DNA of 35,943 nucleotides from Candidatus Omnitrophota bacterium (GCA_016214265.1 JACROU010000046.1:1-35943), one strand, 5' to 3'; positions 23,927-33,376 are shown, counted from the first letter of the stretch. A program made the numbers and translations. Notes: generated from the sequence alone by a model not told the origin.

Positions 23927-26829
23927 GATTTTTCCTGCGGCAAATCCACCTGAATGGCCGCCTTCTTTAAATCCTCAACAATTCGGACTGACTGAATATC
24001 TTTCCCATCGAAATCAAGCTGCTGAATTCTGCCTCCTTTAACCGGAAAGGATTTCCCGTTCACGTCGACAACGTACTCAGCTGACTTTGGAAAAAAGACC
24101 GGCAGATAATGCCGTCCGTTTTGAGAAATAAAATTTCTCGCATCAACATGCGTGTCATAATGCTTTTGAGCCGGAATAAATACGATGCGTTTACGAAGCC
24201 AGAGCAATTGGGTTTCAGAAGACCCCCTGGGAACAATCGAGCGCAAATTCTTCGGTAATTGATTCCAGACTGACCGGAATATCTCATCAAATTCTCTGGC
24301 AGACAGTTTTGTTTTCCATCGATCCAGACTCTCCAAAATTCGAACTTCAAACCCGTGGCTTAAATCTTTTTTGAGCCACCTCTTTGGATCTTGCACAATG
24401 GACTTTAGGGCACCATCCAATTTTTCACGCTGAACTGAATAAATTACAAATCCATCTTCGTCAAACTCTCGCGCAAAAACTTCGGGGAAATATTCTTGGT
24501 AAACCCTCCAGAGCGGCTGGAATTCGGGACTGACCAAAACGTAATCAATGTGATTGTCCCGGATGTCCGCGAGCGTCACATCCAGGGGATCAAGCCAATT
24601 GAACAGCGGAAATCGAAGCATGAGATCATTGATGTAAACATCCACGTACCGGTACATCGTGGTGATGTATTTCTTAAATGGCGGCACATGGCCACGGATC
24701 GCATAATACCGGTCAAAGAATTCCCGCTCCGAAGAAAAATAAAATCCGAAGGTGAAAATATACTGATTGAACACAACCGGAAGGTTGAAAATATAACGGG
24801 AATCATAAGCAAAAACTTTCCCTGTCGAAATTTGCTCACGAATAAACCGCAAGGAAGAATCCGGCAGGTTGAGTAAATCTTTTTCGTGACACCAACGGTT
24901 CACGTCGAGTCCGGATGGTTTGCCTTGAGACGTAGTCCACTGTTCCCGAAGGGACGGCGGATAATTCCAGGCCAACATCGGCAGAATCAGTGACAGAACG
25001 AGGACGCTATAAATCCATTTTTTTACTGTCCCCTGATCCTGTTTCTCGTTTGAAATAAGGAAGCTCGCACTTCGAGTAGCTGCGGCTTTTCTTACTTTCC
25101 ATACAAGGCCCAATTGAAGCATGAGCAAAACATAAATCACGATCAAGTCCGGGTGCGCGAGAGAAAATGCCTCCAGGCGTGTTGTCAATCTGGGAATAAT
25201 TTTCCAGCCCATCACAACCAACAGCAGAGCGGGGACAAACAGGAATACGCCAATGTTTTTCTCGGATAATTTGGAAATAACATAATGTACAGAGATTCCC
25301 AAAAGCAGAACTTCCCAATGCATGATAAATCGCACAGGCGTGTAGAGAATCTGGGAATATCCTCCAATCACCAGCGCGTAAGCGGCCAGCGGAAGCCGAG
25401 TCACTAGAAGAATGACGCCAATAAGCAGGGGAATAAAAACCGCCCAGAGTTTCTTCGATTTCCAAAATGCGATTGGGGCAATCACTAATCCCAACGAATA
25501 GACGGAGCGGAAAAACAAATCGTAATTCGGCATGTATGAAGAAGTTTGATCGATGCGCGGACCGAAAAATGCAAGCCATCCTCCGTCCAACAGGGTCTTC
25601 ACAAGAATTTTAAGATTTGTCCAGGCCACCGCTTTCTCCGCCTCTTCCCATCCGATCAGATGAGAAGCGCGCACCGTCTGCAGCACCTGATAAAATTTTC
25701 CGGCCAGAAAAAGCAGAACCGAGAAAATCAAGGCATGCCAGATCAAGGTCTTGTTTTTGAAACGAAAAACAAGCGCCACAAACAACATCACGCCGGAATA
25801 AATTAGGAATTGAATTCCCTCGCGGGTATGACAGATCAGAACCGCAACGCACACCGCAACGCCAGCCCAGAATTCCGGACCGAATCGTCGCTCGGAATTA
25901 ACCGCGCGCCAGAAAAAGTATCCGCCCATCGCCAGCCCCAACCCCAATGAAATATCAGAATGATGGCTTACGGGAAGAAATTGAGCGAAATAAGGCGAAT
26001 GATATCCCAGGTGATTGGTTATCACTAAAACACAAAGAACATTCAGCATCGTCCACCCTGCCAGACGGGAGCCGATAAGCTGCTTGGCAAAAGCGCTCAT
26101 CGTCACGAGCGTCATCAGCGCGGCAAAAGGACGGAATTTGATGTAAACCGACATGGGATCCAATCCCGAAAGTTTTGCCATCAACGCCAAAGAAAAATGA
26201 TACGGCATATAAAGATACGTCGATGAACTGCCCGGCAAATAGAAAAGATTGTAGGGATTAAGACTTATATTCGAATAAATCTTTCGGGTAAAAATGATGT
26301 GATATCCCTCTTCTCCCGCCAGACTTCCGTAAGTTCCGCCGATGTGATAAGCCGCGACAAGGATAAAGCCCAGCATCAAAAGACCGCTTACCGCGAGAAT
26401 CCAGTTGTGATCCTCCCCGCTGTCGATACCCGTCACGCCCGTTGAACATGAAATAAACGGCAACAATATCAATCCCAGAGCGAGCAGCCCCACCCATCCC
26501 CAAATTGCCGTCTGAAGTCCTAAATGAAATTCCACCATGACAACGATAAAAATAAGCGACATCACAAAACTCAGACCAAATGACAAGGTCAAAAGCTCAG
26601 GCCACCAGCGGTCATTCGGGAAAATTAGACGGGCAAGCACATATCCCGGAAGCACATAAACACAGGCGAAGGAAATCGTAAGCGCCAGAGACGGAATTTT
26701 GGCAAAGGAAGGAAGGATAGACGGCAAGAAAAAAACCACAACGGCGGCCAGAAAATAAACCCACGGCCCCGATATTTTTCTAACGGCGTCACTAGATTTT
26801 GGATTCTTCCCAGAGGATAAAATCTTCAT
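23923..26829 (-). CDS. Polytopic membrane protein, LPGY/HTREG family, probable GT-C glycosyltransferase
   Basis: 968 aa from ATG 26829, one base after the upstream TGA; TTG 26838 is a less likely start. Shared motifs are VLPGY (59-63), the first-loop AGEE (171-174), TYLYMP (204-209), PVSHHSD (287-293), HTREG (334-338) and, near 800, DYVLVSP in the soluble C-terminal part. Unlike its paralogues it carries about 150 extra residues at the C-terminus, mainly hydrophilic, ending in a beta-rich stretch that includes VDVNGKSFPVKGG. It is the closest paralogue, by eye, of the 816-aa protein. It overlaps the small exported gene downstream by ATGA. Probable periplasmic-face sugar transfer; donor unknown. 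Confidence 0.8.
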   Translation of the reverse strand: MKILSSGKNPKSSDAVRKISGPWVYFLAAVVVFFLPSILPSFAKIPSLALTISFACVYVLPGYVLARLIFPNDRWWPELLTLSFGLSFVMSLIFIVVMVEFHLGLQTAIWGWVGLLALGLILLPFISCSTGVTGIDSGEDHNWILAVSGLLMLGFILVAAYHIGGTYGSLAGEEGYHIIFTRKIYSNISLNPYNLFYLPGSSSTYLYMPYHFSLALMAKLSGLDPMSVYIKFRPFAALMTLVTMSAFAKQLIGSRLAGWTMLNVLCVLVITNHLGYHSPYFAQFLPVSHHSDISLGLGLAMGGYFFWRAVNSERRFGPEFWAGVAVCVAVLICHTREGIQFLIYSGVMLFVALVFRFKNKTLIWHALIFSVLLFLAGKFYQVLQTVRASHLIGWEEAEKAVAWTNLKILVKTLLDGGWLAFFGPRIDQTSSYMPNYDLFFRSVYSLGLVIAPIAFWKSKKLWAVFIPLLIGVILLVTRLPLAAYALVIGGYSQILYTPVRFIMHWEVLLLGISVHYVISKLSEKNIGVFLFVPALLLVVMGWKIIPRLTTRLEAFSLAHPDLIVIYVLLMLQLGLVWKVRKAAATRSASFLISNEKQDQGTVKKWIYSVLVLSLILPMLAWNYPPSLREQWTTSQGKPSGLDVNRWCHEKDLLNLPDSSLRFIREQISTGKVFAYDSRYIFNLPVVFNQYIFTFGFYFSSEREFFDRYYAIRGHVPPFKKYITTMYRYVDVYINDLMLRFPLFNWLDPLDVTLADIRDNHIDYVLVSPEFQPLWRVYQEYFPEVFAREFDEDGFVIYSVQREKLDGALKSIVQDPKRWLKKDLSHGFEVRILESLDRWKTKLSAREFDEIFRSVWNQLPKNLRSIVPRGSSETQLLWLRKRIVFIPAQKHYDTHVDARNFISQNGRHYLPVFFPKSAEYVVDVNGKSFPVKGGRIQQLDFDGKDIQSVRIVEDLKKAAIQVDLPQEKS

Positions 26830-26830
26830 T

Positions 26831-29155
26831 TCATTCAATGACTTTCAGAATTACGGAATTTGAATCCAGATTTTTCCAGTTTCCATCTTGAGTCAGTATT
26901 TGAAACCGTACTTGGTACTGGCCGGAAAAATACGGCGCCACCAAACGCAAATTGGCCTTTTGCGTCCCGGCATCAAAAACCTGAACTAGTTCATCGCCGG
27001 AATTGACCGAACGATTTCCGGACGAGGAAATCAGAAGCTGCCGCAATGTCATCGGATCGGCCAAAGGCGGACTAAATTGTACCGGCACTTCACGATATTC
27101 TGCTTTCTTCCATGAATCCGGAAAATCCAAAACTTTGAGCGTGGAAATTCGACTTTTCCCCCATCCGGGAAATTCAAACGGTCTGACTCGAAGTAACAGC
27201 CGCTCACCATTCCCAAAATCTAGGAACCGCATTTCCGTTTCCAACCCCGGCTTCTTTTTCCATTCATTCAAATTATTTGCCCGGGGATTTTCGGGAAAAA
27301 GATACAGCCATTTTACCTTCATCGATTTTAACAGTTCCGGCGCACCGCTAAACCAGTAAGCAACGGACCGAAATCCCTGACCATAAACGAAAACCTGAAG
27401 AGAAAAACTTTCGCGTTCCGGAATGCCCAGCCCAAATCCGGCAGCCGAGAGCCCTGCCCAAGAGGACAGCGCCAGCCGGCTGTTGTTGAACTGAGGGCCA
27501 TCCGAAACAAAGGGATAATTGGTAAGAATTCGTCCAGATTTTTTTCTCTGCCTCAGCCAGCTCATCGCTTCCCGGTCCGTTTCAGACATGAGCGGAAATT
27601 GCATAATATTTGACAAATGATCCGCTGGATTCACGGAATGAATGGAAGGGCTTTTGAGTCCCAAATTTAGTTGATATCGCAGTTTCGGAATAAAAATTCC
27701 GGCATGAATCCCGAGAAAAAAAACGGACACCGAAAGCGAAATAATGAGCGCCTGTTTCATGCGGCGGGTTAAAAATTGTATCCCCATAAAAAATCCCAAC
27801 GCATAGGCCCCTCCTGCAGCAAGCGCGGAGAAAAAAAGCAGGCGGTATGTATCCGGATCGAACCGCCCGAAACTAATCATGGAGGTAAGTAGAATTGTTC
27901 CAAATCCGGCGGCCGCAAGCCCCGCACCCAGGGGATTCTTTTTTAGAACGAAGAAAATCAAAAGGGGCAGAACGAAAAAAATGGGCGCTCCCTGATCTTT
28001 CAAAAAGTTCCAGGAGAAAATCGAAATCGATTTTCCATTGGGATCGGTCCAACTCAAAAAAGGCCGCTTTGGAAAATGAAGATGAACTTGCTGAGTGGCT
28101 CCGGATAACTCCTGTCCGACAGAATCTGTTTGCGCCGTTTGAACGGCCTTTTTCTCATCGGTGTGAATTACCCGCGATGCTAAATCAGAGAAAACACCTC
28201 CCTGCGTGAAGGCCCAGAGAACCATGAACACGGCCATGACAGCTAATTTGGGAACTATCCACTTAAACCGAACAAGTCGTTTGGCACCGGCAATAAAGGA
28301 CACGGCCACACCCAGTGCAATAAATGGAAGATAAACTTCGTAGACGAATCCCAGTGCGCCCAAAAGCACTCCGGAGGCGACAGCATCCGGCCATCTGCCA
28401 AGCCGGTAGAAGCGGTTGAGCTGGAAAAGAATCACCAGACACCAAAGAATAACAAACGGATTATTGTTATGCGTTGCCTCCACCAAACCGCTTCTCAAAA
28501 GAAATCCCGAGTGGCCGGCGCTCAGACAAAAATAAAGAAAGGACGTGAGAATAAAAGCCGCGACCGGCTTGCGGAGAACTTGCCGGAAGAAAAGATACGT
28601 CAGAACGAAATTCAAAGCGGAAGCTAGAAGTCCGAACACAAGAATCACGTGCTCCGGCAAAAGCTGGGTAAGCCGGGCAAGCCCCCCCAGCAAGAGGTCC
28701 CGGGCATAATGGCCTTTCAAAAGCAGGTCCGGAAAGAAAGGATTAACATGCGGAAAAACACCGTCGCGGAACATCCAAATCAGCGGATAGTGAATGTAAA
28801 TATCATCATCAAGAACGATCAAATACCATAGCCAGGCATAAACAAGAACCGTGAGTCCCGCAAGATAGAGATAGGCCAATTCCCATTTCGCAAAATGATC
28901 CCCCCGTTTGGGATGCATTCTGAAAACCCCCACCGCCCCCAGAAAAGAAAGTAAAAACAGCGAAACAGTGATCGCCAAATCCATGGAAATTCTGGCAATC
29001 AAAGCAGAGTTCAGAAAGAGTGTGAAAAGAACCAACCCGAATGGAAGCGCCGCGATCACGCGCTGCCAGTTCCGGCCGCCAATCATAACGTAATTGGCAT
29101 ACGCCCAGCCCCCAATTCCGATGAGAAACAAACCCGCAACTGCTTGAAACATCAA
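26831..29155 (-). CDS. Polytopic membrane protein, divergent GT-C-like
   Basis: A 774-aa protein with many hydrophobic segments in residues 1-480 and a soluble C-terminal half. The first large loop begins VLDDDIYIHYP (115-125), an acidic motif placed like the catalytic Asp of GT-C enzymes. The LPGY and HTREG motifs of its three neighbours are absent, so this is a separate family member. The soluble part has SWLRQRKKSGRILTNYP and VKWLYLFPEN, which parallel the IR..IP.GK and DYVLV.P positions of the others. A terminal beta-sandwich of about 80 residues ends the protein. It overlaps the upstream small exported gene by ATGA. Confidence 0.72.
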   Translation of the reverse strand: MMFQAVAGLFLIGIGGWAYANYVMIGGRNWQRVIAALPFGLVLFTLFLNSALIARISMDLAITVSLFLLSFLGAVGVFRMHPKRGDHFAKWELAYLYLAGLTVLVYAWLWYLIVLDDDIYIHYPLIWMFRDGVFPHVNPFFPDLLLKGHYARDLLLGGLARLTQLLPEHVILVFGLLASALNFVLTYLFFRQVLRKPVAAFILTSFLYFCLSAGHSGFLLRSGLVEATHNNNPFVILWCLVILFQLNRFYRLGRWPDAVASGVLLGALGFVYEVYLPFIALGVAVSFIAGAKRLVRFKWIVPKLAVMAVFMVLWAFTQGGVFSDLASRVIHTDEKKAVQTAQTDSVGQELSGATQQVHLHFPKRPFLSWTDPNGKSISIFSWNFLKDQGAPIFFVLPLLIFFVLKKNPLGAGLAAAGFGTILLTSMISFGRFDPDTYRLLFFSALAAGGAYALGFFMGIQFLTRRMKQALIISLSVSVFFLGIHAGIFIPKLRYQLNLGLKSPSIHSVNPADHLSNIMQFPLMSETDREAMSWLRQRKKSGRILTNYPFVSDGPQFNNSRLALSSWAGLSAAGFGLGIPERESFSLQVFVYGQGFRSVAYWFSGAPELLKSMKVKWLYLFPENPRANNLNEWKKKPGLETEMRFLDFGNGERLLLRVRPFEFPGWGKSRISTLKVLDFPDSWKKAEYREVPVQFSPPLADPMTLRQLLISSSGNRSVNSGDELVQVFDAGTQKANLRLVAPYFSGQYQVRFQILTQDGNWKNLDSNSVILKVIE

Positions 29156-29808
29156 CGTTTTACTCCGATTCGAACCGCAAAAAAGATAAGTCCCAGGCCC
29201 ATCAAAATTCCGTACGCCAGAACCAGAAAAACAGAAAACTGTTTTTTAATTTTCAACAGAAAAAGATCCCGGCTTGAGGCAGAAAGATAATCCAAATGAT
29301 GCACGGTAATATCATGAACTCCACAGCCTATAGCTTGACCTGAGTCGTCCACACGGACCAGCCATCCGCTCGCGCAAAGAAGATTTCGGGGATTTCCGGA
29401 AGCGGGAATGCGAACCAGGCGGGAAAAAGATCCGCCGGGAGGAAGATCATGGGGCAATCCCACTGTGACTAAAAATGTTCCGGTCTGATCGGGTATCCTT
29501 TCAGAATAATACGCTCCCGCATAAAAAACCGGTGAACCTTTAATGGCCGTTAAATCCGCGCGTCCGGGCAAAGAAACTTTCCCGATATTTGTGACAGTTA
29601 AAATTGCAACGATGTCTTCTGTCAAAGATTGTTTGGGAGAGAAAAATTCCAGAGCAACTTTGGCTTTCATCCCGCCGTCTGAAATCCACACACCCTCTGC
29701 ACCTTGCGCATGCAAAACAACCGGAAGCGCTAACCCGATGAAGAAAAAAAATACGGCTGTGTTTCTTAGGATTTTATACACGAGGAATAAATTCTTAACA
29801 ACGGACAT
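29152..29808 (-). CDS. Small exported, membrane-anchored protein with NxGxxxLPG motif
   Basis: 218 aa from ATG 29808; TTG 29814 is an alternative. The N-terminal hydrophobic stretch (about 17-36) ends HAQG and looks like a signal peptide. The beta-rich domain has VTNIGKVSLPG (72-82), the signature shared with the genes at 18082 and 23351. In addition it has two cysteines (CASGW and IGCGVHD) that could form a disulfide in the periplasm. A single transmembrane helix (about 190-211) and a basic tail IGVKR close the protein. It is followed at once (ATGA overlap) by a large polytopic gene, the same pairing as the other two members. Function unknown. Confidence 0.75.
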   Translation of the reverse strand: MSVVKNLFLVYKILRNTAVFFFFIGLALPVVLHAQGAEGVWISDGGMKAKVALEFFSPKQSLTEDIVAILTVTNIGKVSLPGRADLTAIKGSPVFYAGAYYSERIPDQTGTFLVTVGLPHDLPPGGSFSRLVRIPASGNPRNLLCASGWLVRVDDSGQAIGCGVHDITVHHLDYLSASSRDLFLLKIKKQFSVFLVLAYGILMGLGLIFFAVRIGVKR

Positions 29809-31306
29809 TCTCAAGAATTGACTTTTCTGCTTTCAGACGGTCCACGGTTGTATCTTTAGATGGTGGATAAATAAGCGCCTTGAATGCCGCAAAATACTGA
29901 TCCAGCTTATCGAGCTTGAAATGACTGAGTTCACGCAAAATCACCTTCCTGCGAAACATGGCTTTTCTCATGCCGATTTTTTGAAAATTCATCAATTCTT
30001 TTGCGGTTCTCCCCTTTGGCACATAGGCCATGGCACCGGCATTGTAAGTCGGATAACTGGTATATTGATCAAAATTAAAGGTCAACAATTCTCCGGTCTT
30101 GTTCAAACTGTCATAAAGTTCACTCCCGGGATAGGGAACAAAAATGTTGAGCTTGATATGATCCAGATTCAGCGACAAGGAAAAATTGATCGTATCCAAA
30201 GTGTCTTGCAATGTTTCATCCGGAAGTCCAATGATAAACAGCCCCTCTGTTTCAATACCCGCCTTATTGGCCGCCGCCACCGCATCTTTTACCTGCTGAA
30301 TCGTAAACCCTTTTTTGATGGAATCGAGCATTTTCTGATTGCCGCATTCAATACCAAAATCGATTCGGGCGCAGCCGGCTTCTTTCATACGCTTCAAGAG
30401 CGTGTAATTAACACTGGATACGCGGGTTTCACACATCCACTGAATCGGGAGTTTCCTTTCAATTAATTTGTCACAGAATTCGATGCCCAATTTTTCAGAA
30501 AGAGGAAACGTCAAGTCCATATAGTAGAAAGTCGTTACACCCCATTTTTTGTAGAAATGCTCCATTTCATCGATCACAGATTCCGGTGTCCTCATAAAAT
30601 AGCGCCGGCCAATGGTGTTGACGGGAGAACAAAACGTGCACTGATTCGGACATCCGCGGGATGCAAGAATCGGAAGCGCCTGAACGTGAGCGGAGGTTGC
30701 CACTTTTGTTCTTCCCTGCAGCCGGATGTCGGGGCGGAACATCTCGACCGGAAAAAGATCCCAGGCGGGATAAGGCATGGTATTCAAATCCAGTTTATCA
30801 ATCCATTCCCGCTTCCCGGTTTTGATCACGGCTCCGTTAAAATTCCGGTAAGAGATTCCTTTAATTCCGGAAACATCTTTCCCGTCACGCAGGGCTTGCA
30901 TGAGCTCAAGCATCGAGGCCTCGCCTTCATGATGGATAATGTAATCGGCAAGGCGCTCTTTCAGATAATATTCATGAAAAACGGAAGCGTGAATGTTTCC
31001 CATCACAATCACGATATTGGGATTGGATTCGCGAAGCGCTGGAACTAACCGGTCAACCAACGGAGCAGCGGGCGTTAACAGCGAAATGGCCACCACATCG
31101 GCCCTAGCCGCGATAATTTTCTGAAGCATTGCAGCCACTTCGTCGCATGCCATGAAAGAGTCCTGTCCGACAACGTTAAAACCGTTTTCACGAAGCACAG
31201 CCCCGATATAGGCAAGCCCTAGAGACGGAATGGGCGTGTAAAATTTGTCCAGAGTTCCAAACTGTTTGTCAAAATCAACAGCAGGATTTAGAAGAAGTAT
31301 TTTCAT
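29795..31306 (-). CDS. B12-binding-domain radical SAM enzyme (BchE/HpnJ-like family)
   Basis: A 503-aa protein with a cobalamin-binding-type Rossmann domain (1-160; PSLGLAYIGAVLREN, VVAISLLTPA, VIVMGNIHAS). This is followed by a radical SAM domain with the 4Fe-4S motif C219-x3-C223-x2-C226 (RGCPNQCTFCSP). GIECGNQ and EGLFIIGLPDE are usual late motifs of the family. Such enzymes catalyse methyl transfer, cyclisation or oxidation at unactivated carbons and are oxygen sensitive, which suggests an anaerobic or microaerobic host. The canonical cobalamin-ligand DxHxxG is not visible, so cobalamin may bind base-off or not at all. It lies between a family 2 glycosyltransferase and the GT-C block, and may modify the lipid carrier or a sugar; this is inference. 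Confidence 0.88.
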   Translation of the reverse strand: MKILLLNPAVDFDKQFGTLDKFYTPIPSLGLAYIGAVLRENGFNVVGQDSFMACDEVAAMLQKIIAARADVVAISLLTPAAPLVDRLVPALRESNPNIVIVMGNIHASVFHEYYLKERLADYIIHHEGEASMLELMQALRDGKDVSGIKGISYRNFNGAVIKTGKREWIDKLDLNTMPYPAWDLFPVEMFRPDIRLQGRTKVATSAHVQALPILASRGCPNQCTFCSPVNTIGRRYFMRTPESVIDEMEHFYKKWGVTTFYYMDLTFPLSEKLGIEFCDKLIERKLPIQWMCETRVSSVNYTLLKRMKEAGCARIDFGIECGNQKMLDSIKKGFTIQQVKDAVAAANKAGIETEGLFIIGLPDETLQDTLDTINFSLSLNLDHIKLNIFVPYPGSELYDSLNKTGELLTFNFDQYTSYPTYNAGAMAYVPKGRTAKELMNFQKIGMRKAMFRRKVILRELSHFKLDKLDQYFAAFKALIYPPSKDTTVDRLKAEKSILENVRC

Positions 31307-32219
31307 AAAGATGCGCTCCGTTATTTGATTCCCAATTGGACGGATTAAGACGTTCTATTCTTCCCCCGTGACTTCGATTCACGGTTCCCAAAATCATCCA
31401 TTTCCACCATAAACGAAAAATGTCGGAAACTGAGCTCCAAATTGCCTTCAGTTTGGTTCCTTTGGCTTCACCAAGTTCTCTCGGTATGAACGAAATTGGA
31501 ACTTCCACAATTAAAGCTCCTTGCCAATGACACTTAAAGATTCCCTCAGGATTGGTGAATGAGCTTTTGGACTCATATCGAATTGATTGAATGAGGCGGG
31601 TCCGATAAAAAACGATGTTCTGATAATCGGACAAAGGCACACGAAAAAAAAATCGGATGAGCAAATAATTGATAACAGAAACGAACGCCTTTCGAACCGT
31701 ATCTGACCTTCGGGTAATATGTTTAATGCCAAACAGCCTGAACGTCCCCACGAGGGGTTTCCAGAAACCTTTGTTATTCTCAACAGGGTTTCGACGGACA
31801 CCGGCCACAATGTCATTGTTTTTCAGAAGTTCCAAAAAAATTCTTAAATAGGTAAGGTCGTAACACCAGTCAATGGGCTGCCAAAACAAAAACTCTTTCG
31901 CCGCGCCTTGAATAGCCCTTTGGCTGGAAAGTCCCACATTCACATTAACAGGATTCTGGATCAGCCGAATCTGAGGGATTCGCTTTTGAAGCGCCTGAAC
32001 AATGGAAGCCGTTTGATCCACACTGGCATCATCCACCACCACAATTTCATAATCTTGGCAGGTTTTCTCAAGAAGTTCATGGGCTCGGAGCAAATAGCCT
32101 TCGATCAACGCTTCCTCGTTGTACGCCCAGCAAAGCCAAGAGACTCCGCGGTCAAACTTGGGAAGCGATTCGGCGTATGCCAGTGTGAATTGGGGATGGG
32201 AAGCGATCGAATCTCTCAT
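31275..32219 (-). CDS. Family 2 glycosyltransferase
   Basis: This 314-aa protein is a GT-A fold enzyme. AYNEE (32-36) begins the nucleotide-sugar-binding domain, and VVVDDASVDQT (60-70) provides the donor-binding aspartates. QPIDWCYD occupies the DXD-like position, and a RNPVENN/SDYQNIVFYR acceptor region follows. It resembles dolichyl-phosphate-mannose synthase-like (DPM1/GtrB-type) enzymes, but no clear pair of C-terminal transmembrane helices is seen, so it is probably a peripheral membrane enzyme. If it loads a sugar on undecaprenyl phosphate it would supply the GT-C proteins downstream; that link is inferred. It overlaps the radical SAM gene by 32 bases and the upstream aminotransferase gene by ATGA. 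Confidence 0.88.
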   Translation of the reverse strand: MRDSIASHPQFTLAYAESLPKFDRGVSWLCWAYNEEALIEGYLLRAHELLEKTCQDYEIVVVDDASVDQTASIVQALQKRIPQIRLIQNPVNVNVGLSSQRAIQGAAKEFLFWQPIDWCYDLTYLRIFLELLKNNDIVAGVRRNPVENNKGFWKPLVGTFRLFGIKHITRRSDTVRKAFVSVINYLLIRFFFRVPLSDYQNIVFYRTRLIQSIRYESKSSFTNPEGIFKCHWQGALIVEVPISFIPRELGEAKGTKLKAIWSSVSDIFRLWWKWMILGTVNRSHGGRIERLNPSNWESNNGAHLYENTSSKSCC

Positions 32220-33376
32220 GCGTTATCACTCCCCATAAATTCTCTCAAACATTCGGCGACGTAATCCTGATGTTCTTCGGGCATAAGCGGATAAAAAGGC
32301 AGTGAAATGGTTTCATCGCCAAGCCGCTCAGCAACCGGAAAATCGCCGCGTTTGTATCCAAATTCGCGGGAAAAATAGTCCAGAAGATGAATAGCCCGGT
32401 AATTCACCATAACTTCAATGCCCCAATTTTTCAATTTCTGTATCACCTGATCACGGCCAGAAGCAATCACCCAAACAGGATAAAGATGGCGGGCATGAAT
32501 TGTGTTTGGCCTAACCGCCGGCAGACGCACGCCTTCGATATTCAAAAGCAGTCTGTCATAACGATCCGCCAATTTTTGTCTTTTCTCAAAATTGGACTTA
32601 AACCGGTCAAGCTGAGGCAGAAGAATCGCCGCTTGAATATTATCCATGTTGTATTTCCAGCCGAGCGTCGTCATATCCCAGTGCTGATAGCCTTCCCGGT
32701 CCCGATCGTATGCATTTTTGTTCATGCCATGAAGCCGGAGCAATCTCAGCTTTTTTTCGATTTCAGGATCATCCGTAACCACGGCTCCGCCCTCGCCGCA
32801 GGTAAGATTTTTGGTCGCGTAAAAACTGAAACAAGCTGTGGCAGATAATTGACCAACACCGATACCGTCGCGCTTGCCTTCGATGCAGTGAGCCGCGTCT
32901 TCGATCAGCTTAAGTTGATGGCGATCCGCGATGCGTCTCAGGGCCTGCATATCGCACATCTGCCCGTAAAGATGAACCGGAAGAATGGCTTTGGTTTTTG
33001 AAGTAATCGCCTTTTCGACAAGGGCCGCGTCCAGATTTCCGGTATCCGGTTCCACGTCGACAAAAACCGGACGGGCTCCAGATTCCAAAATTGCGGTGGC
33101 CGTTGCGATAAAAGTCATCGGCGTAGTGATCACTTCGTCACCAGAACCAATCCCCAAAGCCAGGAGCGACATATGAAGCGCGCCCGTCGCACTGGTCACG
33201 CCCAAAGCAAACCGGCGGCCGAGCAATTCTTGAAATCGGCTCTCAAATTCCGCTACGTGAGAGCCTGTAGTCAGAATAGTTCCCTGAAAAACTTTGCGGA
33301 TGGATTCCAGTTCCGGATCTCCCAGATCATGACGAAAGAAAGGAACTTTCAGCTTAGCAGATTTTTGAATTTTCAA
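32216..33376 (-). CDS. DegT/DnrJ/EryC1/StrS-family sugar aminotransferase
   Basis: A PLP-dependent aminotransferase of 386 aa if started at TTG 33376, whose TTGA overlaps the stop of the upstream gene. GTG 33445 would give 409 aa but a 73-base overlap. The PLP lysine lies in FYATKNLTCGEGG (Lys189 from TTG). Also present are the N-terminal VPFF, TTPMTF, the Asp in LIEDAAH, and HLYGQMCDM. The enzyme transfers an amino group from glutamate to a 3- or 4-keto nucleotide sugar. The SDR encoded immediately upstream would supply that keto sugar, and the GNAT at 35111 could then acylate the amine. Confidence 0.93.
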   Translation of the reverse strand: MKIQKSAKLKVPFFRHDLGDPELESIRKVFQGTILTTGSHVAEFESRFQELLGRRFALGVTSATGALHMSLLALGIGSGDEVITTPMTFIATATAILESGARPVFVDVEPDTGNLDAALVEKAITSKTKAILPVHLYGQMCDMQALRRIADRHQLKLIEDAAHCIEGKRDGIGVGQLSATACFSFYATKNLTCGEGGAVVTDDPEIEKKLRLLRLHGMNKNAYDRDREGYQHWDMTTLGWKYNMDNIQAAILLPQLDRFKSNFEKRQKLADRYDRLLLNIEGVRLPAVRPNTIHARHLYPVWVIASGRDQVIQKLKNWGIEVMVNYRAIHLLDYFSREFGYKRGDFPVAERLGDETISLPFYPLMPEEHQDYVAECLREFMGSDNA

